From: Cryptomeria japonica
Lineage: Eukaryota > Streptophyta > Pinopsida > Cupressales > Cupressaceae
DNA length: 64,000 nt
Reading direction: 5' to 3'
Assembly (NCBI RefSeq): GCF_030272615.1
Contig: NC_081407.1
Location: 102,097,897-102,161,896, forward strand
Shown here: piece by piece, positions 25,845 to 38,100 of the stretch
Position numbering within the stretch: position 1 is the first letter of the stretch
Layout of the letters: each line of letters starts with the position of its first letter
Translations under genes and position numbers: made by a program
The notes under the pieces: generated by a model
Seen by the model: only the letters and a program-made list of their open reading frames with translations
What the model was told of the DNA's origin: nothing
Database searches by the model: none

Positions 25845-26070
25845 TCTTTCCTAGTTGGGGTAGGGCTGCTGGTTTTTGGTAGCTTGTTGGTTTTTGGGTG
25901 GGGGTTAATGTTGTTCCCCTTCTTTTGATTGGCTAGGCCAATTCTCTCTTGTGTTCTGTTTCTTTGAGTGGTCTTTCAAGTTTATCTTTCGGTTCAGGTT
26001 GTAGGTCCTTCTAAAACCTATCTTGTATAGGGTTTCTGGTCCCTTTAAAACTTGCTTTTACTTAATCAAA
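25845..26070 (+). other. 3' UTR of the ORF1-only LINE
   Basis: T/G-rich, non-coding, ending GGTTTCTGGTCCCTTTAAAA, CTTGCTTTTACTTAATC and a short A run. This resembles plant L1 3' ends. No reverse-transcriptase motif is present in any frame. Confidence 0.65.
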
Positions 26071-26087
26071 AACATTTATAGGTTCTC

Positions 26088-28589
26088 TTGTGTTCAAGTA
26101 TTGGTCCATTTTGACCAACATTTGGTATTTTTTCATTTACATGTGGATTATTTATTTACAATATATAGTATAAATATGAGGGAAAACTAGATATTATAAG
26201 CACAATTTCTATAATAATTATTAGATAATCTACAACTACTGGCCCCTCTCCCCTACTTTGATTGATTACAAGTAGTCTTATTAGTTTTTGTTTGATTGTT
26301 TTAATATATTTAAAAAAAATTAATGTCGAATTATTTTTTTATTGAAAAATTACTTGTGCTTTATAAGATATATTTTAAGAGTTCTATTATGGAATACTTG
26401 TATGGTTTTCTTTATTAAATAAATATTTTTAAAAATTCTGATATCGTAGAAGGAAAAATTTGAATTATGGAATCCTCTAAGGTTTAATGTCTACATTTAT
26501 TTGTTTTTGTCATCACTTTTCTTATAACTTTTTTCAGCACTATTTTATTTAAACCTTCACATCTATTGTAGTTTATTTAGTTTTTATTGGCTTAAAATAT
26601 TGGTACTTTAACAATTGATGGTAGTGTTGTTTGTTTGAAAGTATAGGATGATGGCTCCATCCCCAAAGTATCCTAAAAAAAAATTATTCTAATAGTTTTC
26701 ACAAGCCATGTCATATGAATTCCTAGTTGATGTTATTTTGAGCATTCTAGAATTTGTTGGTGCTTGTAGAGGGCTGTAAAATTTCACTTTAATAAGGTAT
26801 TTTATTCAAAAGATTATATTTGTAAGTATACTTTAGGAATGGGTTAACAAAGATTAGGCGCCTCATGATTTAGGCTTGATATTTTCTAGACCCTTATTGG
26901 GTGTTATTTTTGGATTATTGTACTCAATCACATTAAGGACAATTTCAAGAGTGTACTATGATGCAAAAATAGTTATTTTTTAATATTTACACCCTACATT
27001 TTGTCATCCTTTAGGAAAGAACTCTTTAGATCCTTGTATACCTATTGAATTTTCTAGTTTTCCTTTGCCTACTAAAATTTATTGATTATGTCCTCTTGGG
27101 GTCATGTTATTAGATGGAATTCAATATATTTTATCATGTTTACAAGTAAGTTTCATGGATTTAAATCTTTCTAATGACCTAAATAAGAGAAAATTCACCA
27201 TTTTGAAAGGGTTATTTACCCTAACTCAACTAGAACCTATTTTATAAATCAATCTTCTAATCATAAGGCCAATCATTTTCCTTTGATTACTCTCATGAAA
27301 AAGTTTGTGCTCATTCCTAGAAATGAAGTCTCTCCTAACAAAAAAGAAGGGTTGAAAATGATTGAGAAAATTACAAAAATAAGGTGTCAAATCCTTGCCT
27401 ACTCATTCTAGGGTGCCTCAAACATAGTGAAAAATGTAGAGAGGTTTTGTGCACAAGGTGTTTTATCTCTTTAGACTCAAATATCATTATTTAATAGTCA
27501 AATAACCAATAAATTTTTTACACTTCATCCCTACCAAAAAGTGGTAATTAATGAAGTCCATTTTTTCCTTAAATGCATTCACTAAAGGAGCTCAAATTAA
27601 GTAGTGTAAAAGTTTAAATTTATTTTAAAATGCTTGGTCTGTATGTACACCATCATCTACAAGACTTATGTTAACCATTTTAGACAATTTTTCATAAATT
27701 TTAATTTTACTTATAATTATCTTAGGAAATTATAAACACATCAATGAAGAATAACAAATAAACTAACATTTAAAATCAAAACCTACTTATAGAGGAATGT
27801 CCTCCTTCATATAGAGGAATCAAGTGTCCCTTCTTGGTTGAGAGATAATTTGGTGAATGAAATTAACACAAATCAGCCAAGAACCACTCAAAAGGATCCT
27901 TGATAGTGATAATGGAGAGTTTTGTCACACAACTATGATAGTGTTGGAGAGGAGGATGAGTGGTGATAGGAGGGGAACTTTTCTATGGGAGTGCTTAAAA
28001 GTCGTTTAATTATGATGGAAAATGTCTATGAAATATTTTTTTGCGAATATTTACAAATTATTCACATTGTATCTATGACTAAATTCAAATTTGAAAGGAT
28101 TTACAAATGTTTATGTAATAGTTTTGATGGGTGTGGAAGTGTTTTCTAAAATTGGGTGACAAATGTTTCAATTGTAGACAAATGTAATCTTTGCACTTGT
28201 TTATCTAAATTAAATGGTTGCATATTTTTTGTGCTTTTAACAAATGTTAAACACATATGTCTAAGCTTCTAGGATAAATGACTTGGTATGTGCAACTCCT
28301 TGTTATGTATGAATGAACATACTTGATTTTCAAAATAGTAGCATTGAATTTAAAGTCGGTTGCATGTATACATACATATCTTGAAAGTAGATGTAAAACT
28401 TTAATTCTGATATCTAAATATTTGTTGTGGAGAATAATACATGTTGATTAGAATTTACATTGCAATCTTTTTTATGAAAATTTGTTTTAATAACATCTTT
28501 ATGTTTCACAATAACCAAAGTTTAAGAATTACAAAAGATATATTTATAAATTTCTTGTGACAATGTTTGACTAAATTATTTTATCATTT
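26088..28589. other. AT-rich non-coding stretch
   Basis: No supportable gene on either strand. The first bases continue the pre-insertion sequence of the LINE-like element. Confidence 0.5.
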
Positions 28590-28885
28590 ATCCTTTGCTA
28601 GATGCCCATAGCTGAATCCAAACCTCTCATAAATTGGCACCAATAGAGAAGATGCTCACAAAAGTCATGGAGTCTAGCTTTACACTTGTCAATTTTGCTT
28701 GAAAATTTGTAAGGCTTTATAACAAATCCATTTTTTACATACATGTTTTGGCAATCCATTTTCTTCATATCCTGCAATCATTGGAGTCCATGAGACCACA
28801 TTTCTTTGCATTGTCTATTCTTCCACATTTCTTCATATCCTGCAATCATTGCAGTCCATGAGACCACTTAATAAATCCTTAACTT
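28590..28885 (-). pseudogene. PPR (pentatricopeptide repeat) gene fragment outside the CACTA element
   Basis: Minus-strand frames contain VVSWTAMIAGYEE and, 68 bp on, VSWTPMIAGYEENGLPKHV, then LQIFKQNLTSVKLDSMTFVS. These are the P, L and S type helices of plant PLS-class PPR proteins, which bind organelle RNAs. The frame shifts several times and the repeat seems locally duplicated (CTTCATATCCTGCAATCATT at 28763 and 28831). It is a decayed scrap with no start or end. Confidence 0.75.
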
Positions 28886-29449
28886 TGGGTTGATAAGCAC
28901 ATAATAAATCCAAAATAAATACAAATTCTTGACAGCTAACAGAGGGATTTGCATTCTCGGCCGACACGTGCTTTCCCCCAGTCAATGACATGAATCTAAT
29001 ACTGTGCGGAGGCAAAGCACATGCTATTCTAGATGGTGGAAAGGAGAACAAGAATGACAAATATGAATAAAAATCTTTGAAACGAGCGAAATGACAAACA
29101 AAAATGTTGAAAGACTAGGTAACGAAAACGTTGAGGGGTCATTGTAAATATTTTTATTTTTTTATATATTCATATACTTTTACTAATTCGAAATTAAAAG
29201 TATATGATTGGACACAAATTCTATGTAGAGATATAAAAAATAATGTAACTAGTATTGGACAAGATTGGTACCATGTAAAGGAAATTGAAACAAATATCTA
29301 AAGTACCCAAAGTGATATATGAAAATGTTTATGTATTTGAATCTTTTTAATTAAATTATAAAAACTTATATAAATTTAAACATTTATATCACTTTCACTT
29401 ATTAATTTAAACACTTAAAATTTTTATCACTTCTACTTATTAATTTAAA

Positions 29450-29678
29450 CATTTAAAATATTTAATAAATAGAAAATTAACTTTTTCACATTAGAAATAG
29501 AGAAATGTCAAATTTTTATTATTTAAGAACTATGAAAATAAAAATTCCTTCAAAGTACATAAATGTCAAATTTCTCAATAGAATTTCTTATATTCAAGAG
29601 TTATGAAATTTCTTATTTAGAAGACACCCATTTTTCAAAATAAAGAAATGTCAAGAGTTGTGAAAATAAAATAACCTT
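29450..29678. repeat. left part of an AT-rich tandem array split by the CACTA insertion
   Basis: Phrases such as TTCAAAATAAAGAAATGTCA, ATAGAGAAATGTCAAATTTT and GAAATTTCTTAT recur here and again at 49884-50275. The array is broken exactly at the CACTA ends, so it was one locus before the insertion. Confidence 0.8.
29676..29678. other. CACTA target-site duplication (left), CTT
   Basis: CTT precedes the CACTA terminus and the same triplet follows the other terminus at 49884-49886. CACTA elements make 3-bp duplications. Confidence 0.85.
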
Positions 29679-29708
29679 CACTAATACATTTGGGGTCAAA
29701 TTCCGACA
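29679..29708 (+). repeat. left terminal inverted repeat of the CACTA element
   Basis: About 28-30 bp pair with 49854-49883 in inverted orientation with a handful of mismatches. The start is the canonical CACTA. Just inside, CCGAC/GTCGG motifs repeat (29703-29795), including a GTCGGAATTCCGAC palindrome, and an A/T-rich block is duplicated. Confidence 0.85.
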
Positions 29709-29955
29709 GAGGTTTCCGACGGACAAGGAGCATTGTGTGAAAATTTTATTTTTTTAAAAAAAAATGCCCGTGTTTGTCGGAATTCCGACGACCTTGAGCA
29801 TTTTATTTTTAAAAAAAAACACAACACATTTTCATTTTGAAAGCAAATAGGCCGAAGCAAGCGGTGACCATCTTGCCTCCCTGCCCCCCCTACTGGAGCA
29901 ATCTCTGCACAAGCAAGGTAAGGTTTTTTTTGCAATCAAAGGAACTCTTTGTTTT

Positions 29956-30275
29956 TCAATGAAGGGAAACTAATTTTTTTTCGCAATCAAGGGCAACTGG
30001 TTTTTTTTTGCGAATTAATCCATTTTGTGCATATCCTGCAATCTTAAAATTCCATGAAATGACATCTCTTTGAGGTACTCCATCATACAGTTCACATGCT
30101 GTGTGTATGCTACCCCATTTTGTGATTTTTGTTATTGGAGCATTTGCAACTAATTTCTGACAAAAAACCCCCTTCAATTATGCTTTGATGGATGTCCATA
30201 CCTTGTTCCAAAGCTCCTATTTTGGCACATGCAGGGAGGATGCTGGTAAACATTGTACAAGATACATATGTATAT
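29956..30275 (-). pseudogene. PPR gene fragment inside the CACTA element
   Basis: The minus strand reads FTSILPACAKIGALEQGMDI plus HQSIIEG, then, after a frame shift, ACELYDGVPQRDVISW and KIAGYAQNGLIR. This is the repeating pattern of PLS-class PPR proteins. It is too short and too shifted to function. It lies 30 bp from the phytocyanin-like gene, in the same orientation, opposite to the transposase. It was probably carried in by gene capture. Confidence 0.75.
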
Positions 30276-30303
30276 GTTCTTAATCAAACAAAGAGTTGAT
30301 AAG

Positions 30304-31304
30304 CTAAAGCATGGTGTAGATAAGCATGGTGATAACAGTGCCACAACTGGAGAGTGTGAGGTTTATGAGAATTGATGGAGGGCAATCAGATAATTGCCTT
30401 TGTGATGATGTGGGCCCTTCAGCAATTACCTCCTTTATTGCCCCCTCCTCCATCGAATCATCACCAGCAGAAGCAACAATATAATGCTCCATTCCATCTG
30501 ATAATAAATCTAAACCCAAATCTTTGGCCACATTGTCAAGCCCATCTGAAACTACATCGAAATTGTCAGATTGGTCATTATCGAGTCCATCAGATAAAAC
30601 ATTAATGTGCACTTTCATTCCACATTGACAGTCTTCTACATTTCCACTAGTAAAATATCTATACACTGGTAAAATATCTGCATTAATGTTTGGTTTGCTT
30701 ATAGATTGATTGGATTGCTCCAATACACTTTGTTGAGAGGAAGCATAAGCAAACCCTATCAAATGTCAAAATGTAGTTGTTTGCCATCATTTTTTTGGGC
30801 ACAAAGGCCAAACTTTATCTAACCTAAAATTTTCAATAGAAGAAAGATCTATTCTTTAAGTTCTCCACAAACCCAATTTTGACTGCCATAAGTCGATTAA
30901 AAGAGCTACTCAAAAGAGATTGACAAGATCTATAAGCGGGCACTCACCATGGCATAGGGCATGGTGAAAGATCCAATCTAATATCTATAGATGGGATTTA
31001 AATAGATATGAAAGAACCAATAGCATCCATACATATATAACCTATAAACCCTAATCAAAGGGCTTACTAAAATTTCTGAACAAATTTATAACAAGGGAAG
31101 GGCAATATTACAGAGATTATCTCCAACATGGAAGATCTTGCGGGAAGCCCATCCTTTGAAATCTGAGGTAGGATCCCATCCTCTGTCATCCCCCACCACA
31201 TGCTGTTCTGTTGAACATCCCATCATATTCATGAAAGTGAATCCCATCACCATGAAGATCAAGCAATAAGTAGATGCACTTGGAGCCATCATTGAGATAA
31301 ACAT
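30304..31304 (-). CDS. phytocyanin-like (early-nodulin-like) gene, two exons, captured in the CACTA element
   Basis: Exon 1 is 31304-31112 and exon 2 is 30755-30304. The intron begins GT and ends AG, and the phase-1 split codon makes the expected Trp (GDNL-W). The predicted protein is 214 aa. It has a signal peptide (about residues 7-30), then EQHVVGDDRGWDP, FKGWASRKIFHVGDNLWFAY, and later RYFTSGNVEDCQCGMKVHIN, the cupredoxin-like core of plant phytocyanins. An acidic tail with repeated SDGLDN follows, then a hydrophobic C-terminus that could be a GPI-anchor signal. The usual copper-ligand His before S-V is Gln, and the middle (with one usual Cys) is short, so copper binding is doubtful. Family members are extracellular membrane-anchored proteins. 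No stop breaks the frame, but expression is unproven. Confidence 0.72.
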
Positions 31305-31324
31305 GACTGTATTTCATGAGGATT

Positions 31325-31870
31325 TGAACTCAATAATATGTTAGATTCTCCCAAGGATGGATGGACTATACACTTGAAAGGTAGATGATTAAGGATGATG
31401 ACAAGGTGAATTTTCCTTAGAATGATAGGGTTGATTTTCCTAAGAACAAGTAGATTCATGTAAACTAGAGGATACAAATTTTGACAAAATAATGGAAGGA
31501 GACTAAAACTAGATAGATTCACCTAAATGGGAGTGTAGTCATCTAAGGATAGGAAAAATTCACCATTTGCGTAAGAAAGATGGATAAGATAAATGATTTA
31601 TGTGAAATAGATTCACCTAAGAGAAAGTAGATTCACATAAGGATAGGTGGATTTTCCTAAAGATGAAGGGATAATACTTAACAAAAAGAGGACTTAGGAT
31701 GATGACAAGGAGGATTCATTTAAGGATATGGCTTATTCACCTAAGGGATAGTGTATTCTCCCAAGAATATGGAAAAATTATTGATTGGTGCAATGACATA
31801 CTAGATAAAGGAATGATACAAGGGTAGATTCACCTAAATATAGGGTAAATTCAGCTAAAAGGGTACCCAT
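31325..31870. repeat. degenerate minisatellite upstream of the phytocyanin-like gene
   Basis: Variants of GTAGATTCACCTAAGGATAG recur more than a dozen times at irregular 20-45 bp spacing, for example near 31500, 31605, 31625, 31735 and 31830. It occupies the promoter side of the minus-strand gene. Confidence 0.6.
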
Positions 31871-31911
31871 GAGAATGTGGTACTGAGTACCTATCTATGG
31901 ATGGTGTATTT

Positions 31912-32303
31912 GGATACAAGTATGATGAAACCATGCTTGTGTATGATGAAACAAAGTCCAGATCTCTATTATAGGTCCAACATAATCTCTATTATTTGAG
32001 ACACCATTTTATTAGCATATCCAATTAGGGTAATTTATGGGTTTAATTATGGATCATGTTGTCTATTTCCATGCACTATTGAACATATTTTGATGTATTG
32101 TGATTATTTTAATTTTGAAGTTATAAACAAATTATGTTTGTACCTTAGAAAGGGTAACTCCAATTGATGTTTGGGTAGTTTATTTGAAAACTTATGGTGA
32201 TTATTGCCCTATGTTATGTAATGAAGTTATTTTTGCACTAAGTAATTAACTAGAAAAATGAATTTGTATTGTTGTACAAGTATGATGAAACCATGCTTGT
32301 GTG
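31912..32303. repeat. direct repeat pair
   Basis: ACAAGTATGATGAAACCATG followed by CTTGTGT occurs at about 31916-31942 and again at 32276-32302, 360 bp apart. Confidence 0.8.
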
Positions 32304-32776
32304 TTTACATGTTTGTGCATCCTATTGAGAACCAACCTCGCTGTTGAGGAACTCAATAAATGTGGTGTTAAGTAGAAGAATGGAAAACTCAAGAAGCTAT
32401 GGTGACATATTGTGGCATTAGTAGGTATTATCTCTATTGACCACACCTTTTAAAGATAGTATCCCCTAGTTCTCCTCATAGAATGGACCATTGGATGGCT
32501 CATAGTGGTATCCTATCCTACATTTATCTTGATGGCATTGCTGATAGTTGGTATGTGGTTCTTGGTACAGGTTTCCTCTTACCCTATTATCTTATTTATA
32601 TCTTTGTTCCAAAATGTGGAGATTGATTTTTGTCATGCTATGATGATTTTCATGTTTGCATGTGTTTTGACATTATGCAAATAGATATGATGTCACACCA
32701 TACTTATGTTTTGATATAGTGTAGGTGATGGTTACATGTTGTTGATGGTAGCGATTTGGGTTCAAAGACGCAATTC

Positions 32777-32794
32777 CACACACACACACACACA
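32777..32794. repeat. (CA)9 microsatellite
   Basis: Nine uninterrupted CA units within non-coding CACTA sequence. Confidence 0.9.
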
Positions 32795-32929
32795 AATATT
32801 TGAAGATGCATTTTATATTATTCCTTCTTAGTGGCGATTAGTGTTGGAAGATTTGCACACATGTAGAGAGGAACTCATGTTAGATACAATAGGTTTTGTT
32901 TGATAACATATGAATGTGCCTCATGATGT

Positions 32930-33260
32930 ATACATATAGCTTTGGTGTGTGACATGCATGCACATTTTTCCATAAGACACATTGCTATGTGGCATGTGCC
33001 CTATGCATGTCTTCTTTGTGAGGCACGTTGCTATGTGCAATGTGGCCCTAGGTGTGTCTTCTCTATGAGGTGTATTGCCATGATATGTTACGATTTGTAG
33101 TGTGCAGGCCACAAATGCATGCATGAGGGACTATTATTATAGTCATGTTTTTTGGGCATGTATCCTAGGCATGTCTTCTCCATTAGGTACATGGCCATAC
33201 CATGTGGGAGTTATTGTGTTCATGCCACAAATGCACAGATGAGGGACTATTATTGGAGTC
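32930..33260. repeat. degenerate repeat with CATGTCTTCT motifs
   Basis: Units built on ATGCATGTCTTCTTTGTGAGGCA-like phrases and GGCCACAAATGCA...GATGAGGGACTATTATT recur three to four times with many changes. The closest pair is at about 33108-33140 and 33222-33262. Confidence 0.55.
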
Positions 33261-35157
33261 ATGATGAATCTTCACTCTATTTAGCCACAATTTCTAGTCG
33301 TATAGTAATGTAATGTGCACTTTTAAGGATTGTGAAGTTTCCTTCAATTATTGATGATCTCTCATCTTTGTTGCATGGGCCAACAATTTTATTTTATCTT
33401 GTTTAAATTAGTTTAATCACTATTGTGAGTTTTCTCTATTGTGTAGTTATTGTGGCTATGTTTGATTTGCTATTGGAATTGAACACATTTATTTGACTTA
33501 TTATTGGTACTAATTTTTCTTTCTTTCAATATTTATGATCTTTGGTAGTTTAGTGACACTCTTTCTATTTTTAAATGTTACCTTCTTTGTTGTGATGTGA
33601 TTCCTCACCAAGATCGACGTAGATAACCTTGGATGAGTGTATATAAGGAATCAAACATTGGGAAAATTTGAGGATAGGGGTAAGTGTTTGTTGTATGGGT
33701 AGCTACGATCCACTTGTACATTCTTAGTGATTATTGACAGCTATGTCTTGGAGGCTAATCCCATTAAACAAACAAGGGGGAAGTCATACATAATTGTATG
33801 GATCCTCCCTAGTTGTGTGTGGATTCAAGACCATCATTTCATATGGTTCTTGGTTACTTTGTGAGACCATGGCATCCTCTTAGACCAATATGTGAGCCTT
33901 GTATTGTTATCCCTGCAATGCGGATGAATAAGTGTATGTTAAAATAAATGCTTTGCATGCCATATAGTTGCATATGAGTTGTTCACATCATCAAATCATG
34001 ATTTCGAATATGTGAATTCTTTTATCCATGTGAAGTCAAATGATTGATTATGAAAATGTGTTATACATTGAAGCATAATCTGTAAGATGTTCTCTTCAAG
34101 AAAAAATATTTATGCTTTCATAGTGAAATGTTGACGAAATGGGGTCCTAGTCTAGGAAAGTAAACTACAAACTTATACATTCACCATTTCAAAACATTTT
34201 ATTGGGGAATAGTCAATTTGGTTCAATTTAATTCCTCTAGGAGAGACCAGCAATATGATTAATTGTTCCATTTGACGTGATTGGATATGATTAGATATAA
34301 TTTCATTGAAGATGCAAGAACTAAGTAAAATTATGCAAAATTGAAAAGATTAAGCATAAATAGGCAAATAATAAAGAAAAAAGCTAACATAGAGGTACAT
34401 ATTTGGAAATAAGACTCTCAAATGAACCTAATCAGTTACCTATAGGGAAAATGAGGTTAGAGATAATCTACCTATATGGAAAGTGGTTAAACTCTACCTC
34501 TAAGTGGCTCATCTTGAGCATTGTCGGTATATGGGCATTGATGGCATATTATATCTGGTTCTATCATTTTTGTTGGTGCAAAATTAACAAGGCAAAATAG
34601 TATTAGTGGGATCATGATCTCATCAAAATGGTTTTGGCTTTGCATTTATGATAGCACATTGATCACACCTTACAAAAGGTTCCAATCTCATACATAGCAT
34701 CCCAAAGTAAGGTCAATAATGATGTAACTTAATGCTTAAACTGGAGTTCTGGGTAGTCATATACCCATGGCATAGGGTAGGGGTGACCTGCAAACAATGC
34801 TAGTTCTAGATGTCTGTTTGCTTGGTGTATAACTTGTCAAAATTAGATTGATTGGCTACAGGTCTGCCATAAAGTTTCCAACTTATCACCAGTGAAAATA
34901 CAAGAACCAAGGCTTAGAATACTCAAAAATGTCTCTCAAAAAGTCTACAACAGGCAAACTTTTAGTAAGAATTTGTAGACACAATGCTTTGAAATTCACA
35001 CAATCAGCTACATTAAATATGTTCTCTATTAAGTTCAATGTTTTAAGATGAAAAATAAGAGTTAAATGGTTTTGGTTTGATTTGCAATTTTTGTGAAGCT
35101 TTTGCACTGAAGTTTCCATAGCTTGATTTTTTGGCCTGTGAAGAAAGACCATTTCAG
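33261..35157. other. CACTA internal non-coding sequence upstream of the transposase
   Basis: No gene recognised. The transposase promoter and first, methionine-containing exon should lie here, but I could not identify them. The last bases (ACCATTTCAG at 35148-35157) are a plausible acceptor for the first recognised exon. Confidence 0.45.
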
Positions 35158-38100
35158 ATAATATCAGCGAAGAACAAAATAAGGAGACAATTGCTAGATT
35201 ATGGTCTAACTTGAAAAGAAAAGGTGATGGGAAATGTTATTGTCCCTGCAAAATTTGTAAGGGCTTAAAGACTAGAAGACTTTTAATCAAAACAACTAAG
35301 AAACATTGTAGGCAGCATGGTCACATTGAAGGGGGACATGATTATCATCCACTGGTAAGTTGTTCATTATATCATTTTAACAATTTATATACATAAGAAA
35401 TCACTTAATAATGAGATCATGATCCTGGTTTATTTATGTTGATCATTTTTATATAGGTCGAGCACCTCAGGGCACATGATATGGACCAACACAACCCGAA
35501 GAATATGGTTTTTTAAGTGGAGGAACATGGAGGTGTGAATATCGAAGCTAAAGATAATGATCCCATGGAAGATGACGATCATGCACCAGAAAACATAATT
35601 GAAGATGATGGTACAAATACATTGATCCATGACACATTTAGTACTGGCATAGCTGATCATGATGATCAGGATGACCTTGATGTTCATGATTTACCTCTTC
35701 TTGAGAAGGCACATGAGCCCCTTTACAAAGGCTCCCAAACAACTCTTCTCTCTGCTATATTGTTGTTGGTGAACTTGAAGGTTATGAATGGTTTATCCAA
35801 CATAACAATCTCATGTATGTTAAGGTGTGTCATACATGTCATTACAGTTAATAAATGGTGAATCATGTACCATTAATATTCTTTATATTAACACCTCAAA
35901 CTTTTTTTTTTGATAGGTGAGTTTTTCTTACCACCATCAAATATTCTACCTCGCTCATACCGAGAATTATCTGCCATTATGAAAGATATTGGAATGGAGT
36001 ATCAAACAATAGATGCTTGTCCCAATGATCATATTATATATCATAAACAACATGAATTTGGAACAAAATGCCCTGAATGTCATATCAGTAGATATCAAAC
36101 AGATCAAATAACAAAAAAGGTGCCTCGCAAGGTTCTTCGTTATATTCCCATTATTCCATGTATGCAACGATTATTCAAGTGCACTAGCTTGGCACAATTT
36201 ATGGATTACCATGCACACAATAGAAGTCGAGATGACATTATTTGAATGCCTACGGATGGTTCAACATTTATGGCCATGGAGGAAAAGTGGCCACACTTTA
36301 AAGAAGAACCTCGTAATCTGAGGCTTTCATTGGCAGCGGACGGTGTCAGTCCATTTGGAGAGTTGAGATCTGTTTACTCGGTGTGGCCTATTTTTGTTAT
36401 CAACAATAATATTCCTCCATGGATGTCAATAAAGAGGGAGCACATAATGTTGGCAATGATTGTTCCAGGTATTTTATCATTTAATAGTCATCTACATTTA
36501 ATTATAAATATTGCAGTAAAATGGTCATAATAATTATGTAATGTTTTTGTTCATTCCACTAGGCAAGTACCAAGTTAAAGATATTAATGTATATATTAAG
36601 CCTCTTATCGATGAGTTGCTGGCGTTATGGAATGGTGTGACCATGTATGACATCTCTAGACCAATAGGACAAAGACAATTTCAATTCCATGCAATGCTTG
36701 TATGGACAATACATGATGCCCTAGGGCTAACACATTTTTGTGGTACGTTATAGCGTTCAAGTTGCACATGATAATTATAATTATAAAAATTAACAGATTT
36801 AATAGAATTATACATTATCTTGTAGGTCTTCAAACAAAGGGAAAATTTGCATGCCCAATTTGTGGTCCAAAGATGAAATCCCGTCATTCAAAAAGTTTAG
36901 GAAAGCAGGTGTTTGATGAGTATAGGCACTTCCTTCACAAAAATCATAAGTACCGGAATACTGAAAAACATCTTTTCAATGGGAAAGAAGAGACTACATC
37001 AAAGCCACAAAGAATGACTCCTCACTTATGGAAGTTGGAATATAATATAATTAATCATCAAGGTAATATCATTCCATCTAATGGTTTATGTTTGGAATTT
37101 GAATTTTTCTATCGTGTTTTGTTTACTGATGATGTAATTCATGTTCTTGTGTATTTACTATATATTTGTATACTGCACATGTACTTTTCATTGTATTATG
37201 TTGGAAAACAATGAAAAGATCATTTTATAATTGTTGCAGTACGTTCTACCTCTATCTCTCCCAGACCACTTCAACAATAATATCAAGCAAGTCATATATG
37301 ATCTTGGAAAATACATGAGGTAAGTAGTGATGTTTTTTCAATTTGTTGTATAGATATTATATTTGCCATTTGTTTTACTTGTTATGCAATATATTGTATA
37401 TTATTTTGTAAAGTCTCGTTTATATATTTTTGTGTCTTCAATCTCTTTTAGGTGGTTGTCATCTAAAGAAATCCACAAGGAAGATATAAAATATTGGAAG
37501 AGAAAAATCCCTCATCTAATGTGTGAAATGCAAAAGTGTCTACCTTCAACTTTTTTCAATGCACAAGAACACTACCTCATACACCAAGTTGAGGAGATCG
37601 AATTGTGTGGACCTATACACACTAGGTCAATGTGGATGGTTGAGAGGAACTTGAAATTTTTGAAGGCTTTGGTTTGACAAAGAGCACATCCTAAGGGTTC
37701 TATGGTGGAGGGATATATGGTATACCAAACTATGGTGTACATTACTGAATATCTTCCTAAGTTTGCAGCAAAAATCCATGTAGATCACATTTGGGATCCC
37801 AACCCCATTAATAAATTCGAAGGGGAGCACTTGATGGGGAAAGGTAGATTGAAGAAAGTGAGAGGTAATTATAAGATGTTATTGTAGTAAATTAATTATT
37901 CATCTTCTAAATAAATCAGTTGTAAGTGGTCTATTAATTATTTGTATAGTTGGTCGGGAGTGGGATGTGCTACATTTGTATATTGCAAACAATCTTGATT
38001 GGATGATGGTGTGGATTGAACAATGTCAACATTCTAGTCGCACATTAACATGGGATGGTGTCGCTTCATTGGTTAAAGAAGCTCATCATAATGGAGATTC

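Larger units (their letters stand above)
24372..26087 (+). mobile_element. short LINE-like element carrying ORF1 only, with 17-bp TSD
   Basis: A perfect direct repeat AACATTTATAGGTTCTC occurs at 24372-24388 and 26071-26087. The 1682-bp insert between them starts with a GC-rich coding region for an L1-type ORF1. It ends in a T/G-rich stretch and ...CTTAATCAAA, with a short A run, as plant LINE 3' ends do. A long target duplication next to an A-rich 3' end is the mark of target-primed reverse transcription. No ORF2 (endonuclease or RT) is present: ORF1 is followed by only about 226 bp of 3'-UTR-like DNA. It must have been moved by an enzyme made elsewhere. Confidence 0.85.

Noticed and set aside
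29679-29950. A small stand-alone CACTA MITE at the left end
   Set aside because: No second terminus or CTT is found near 29950, whereas 49883 gives matching TIR, TSD and empty-site evidence.
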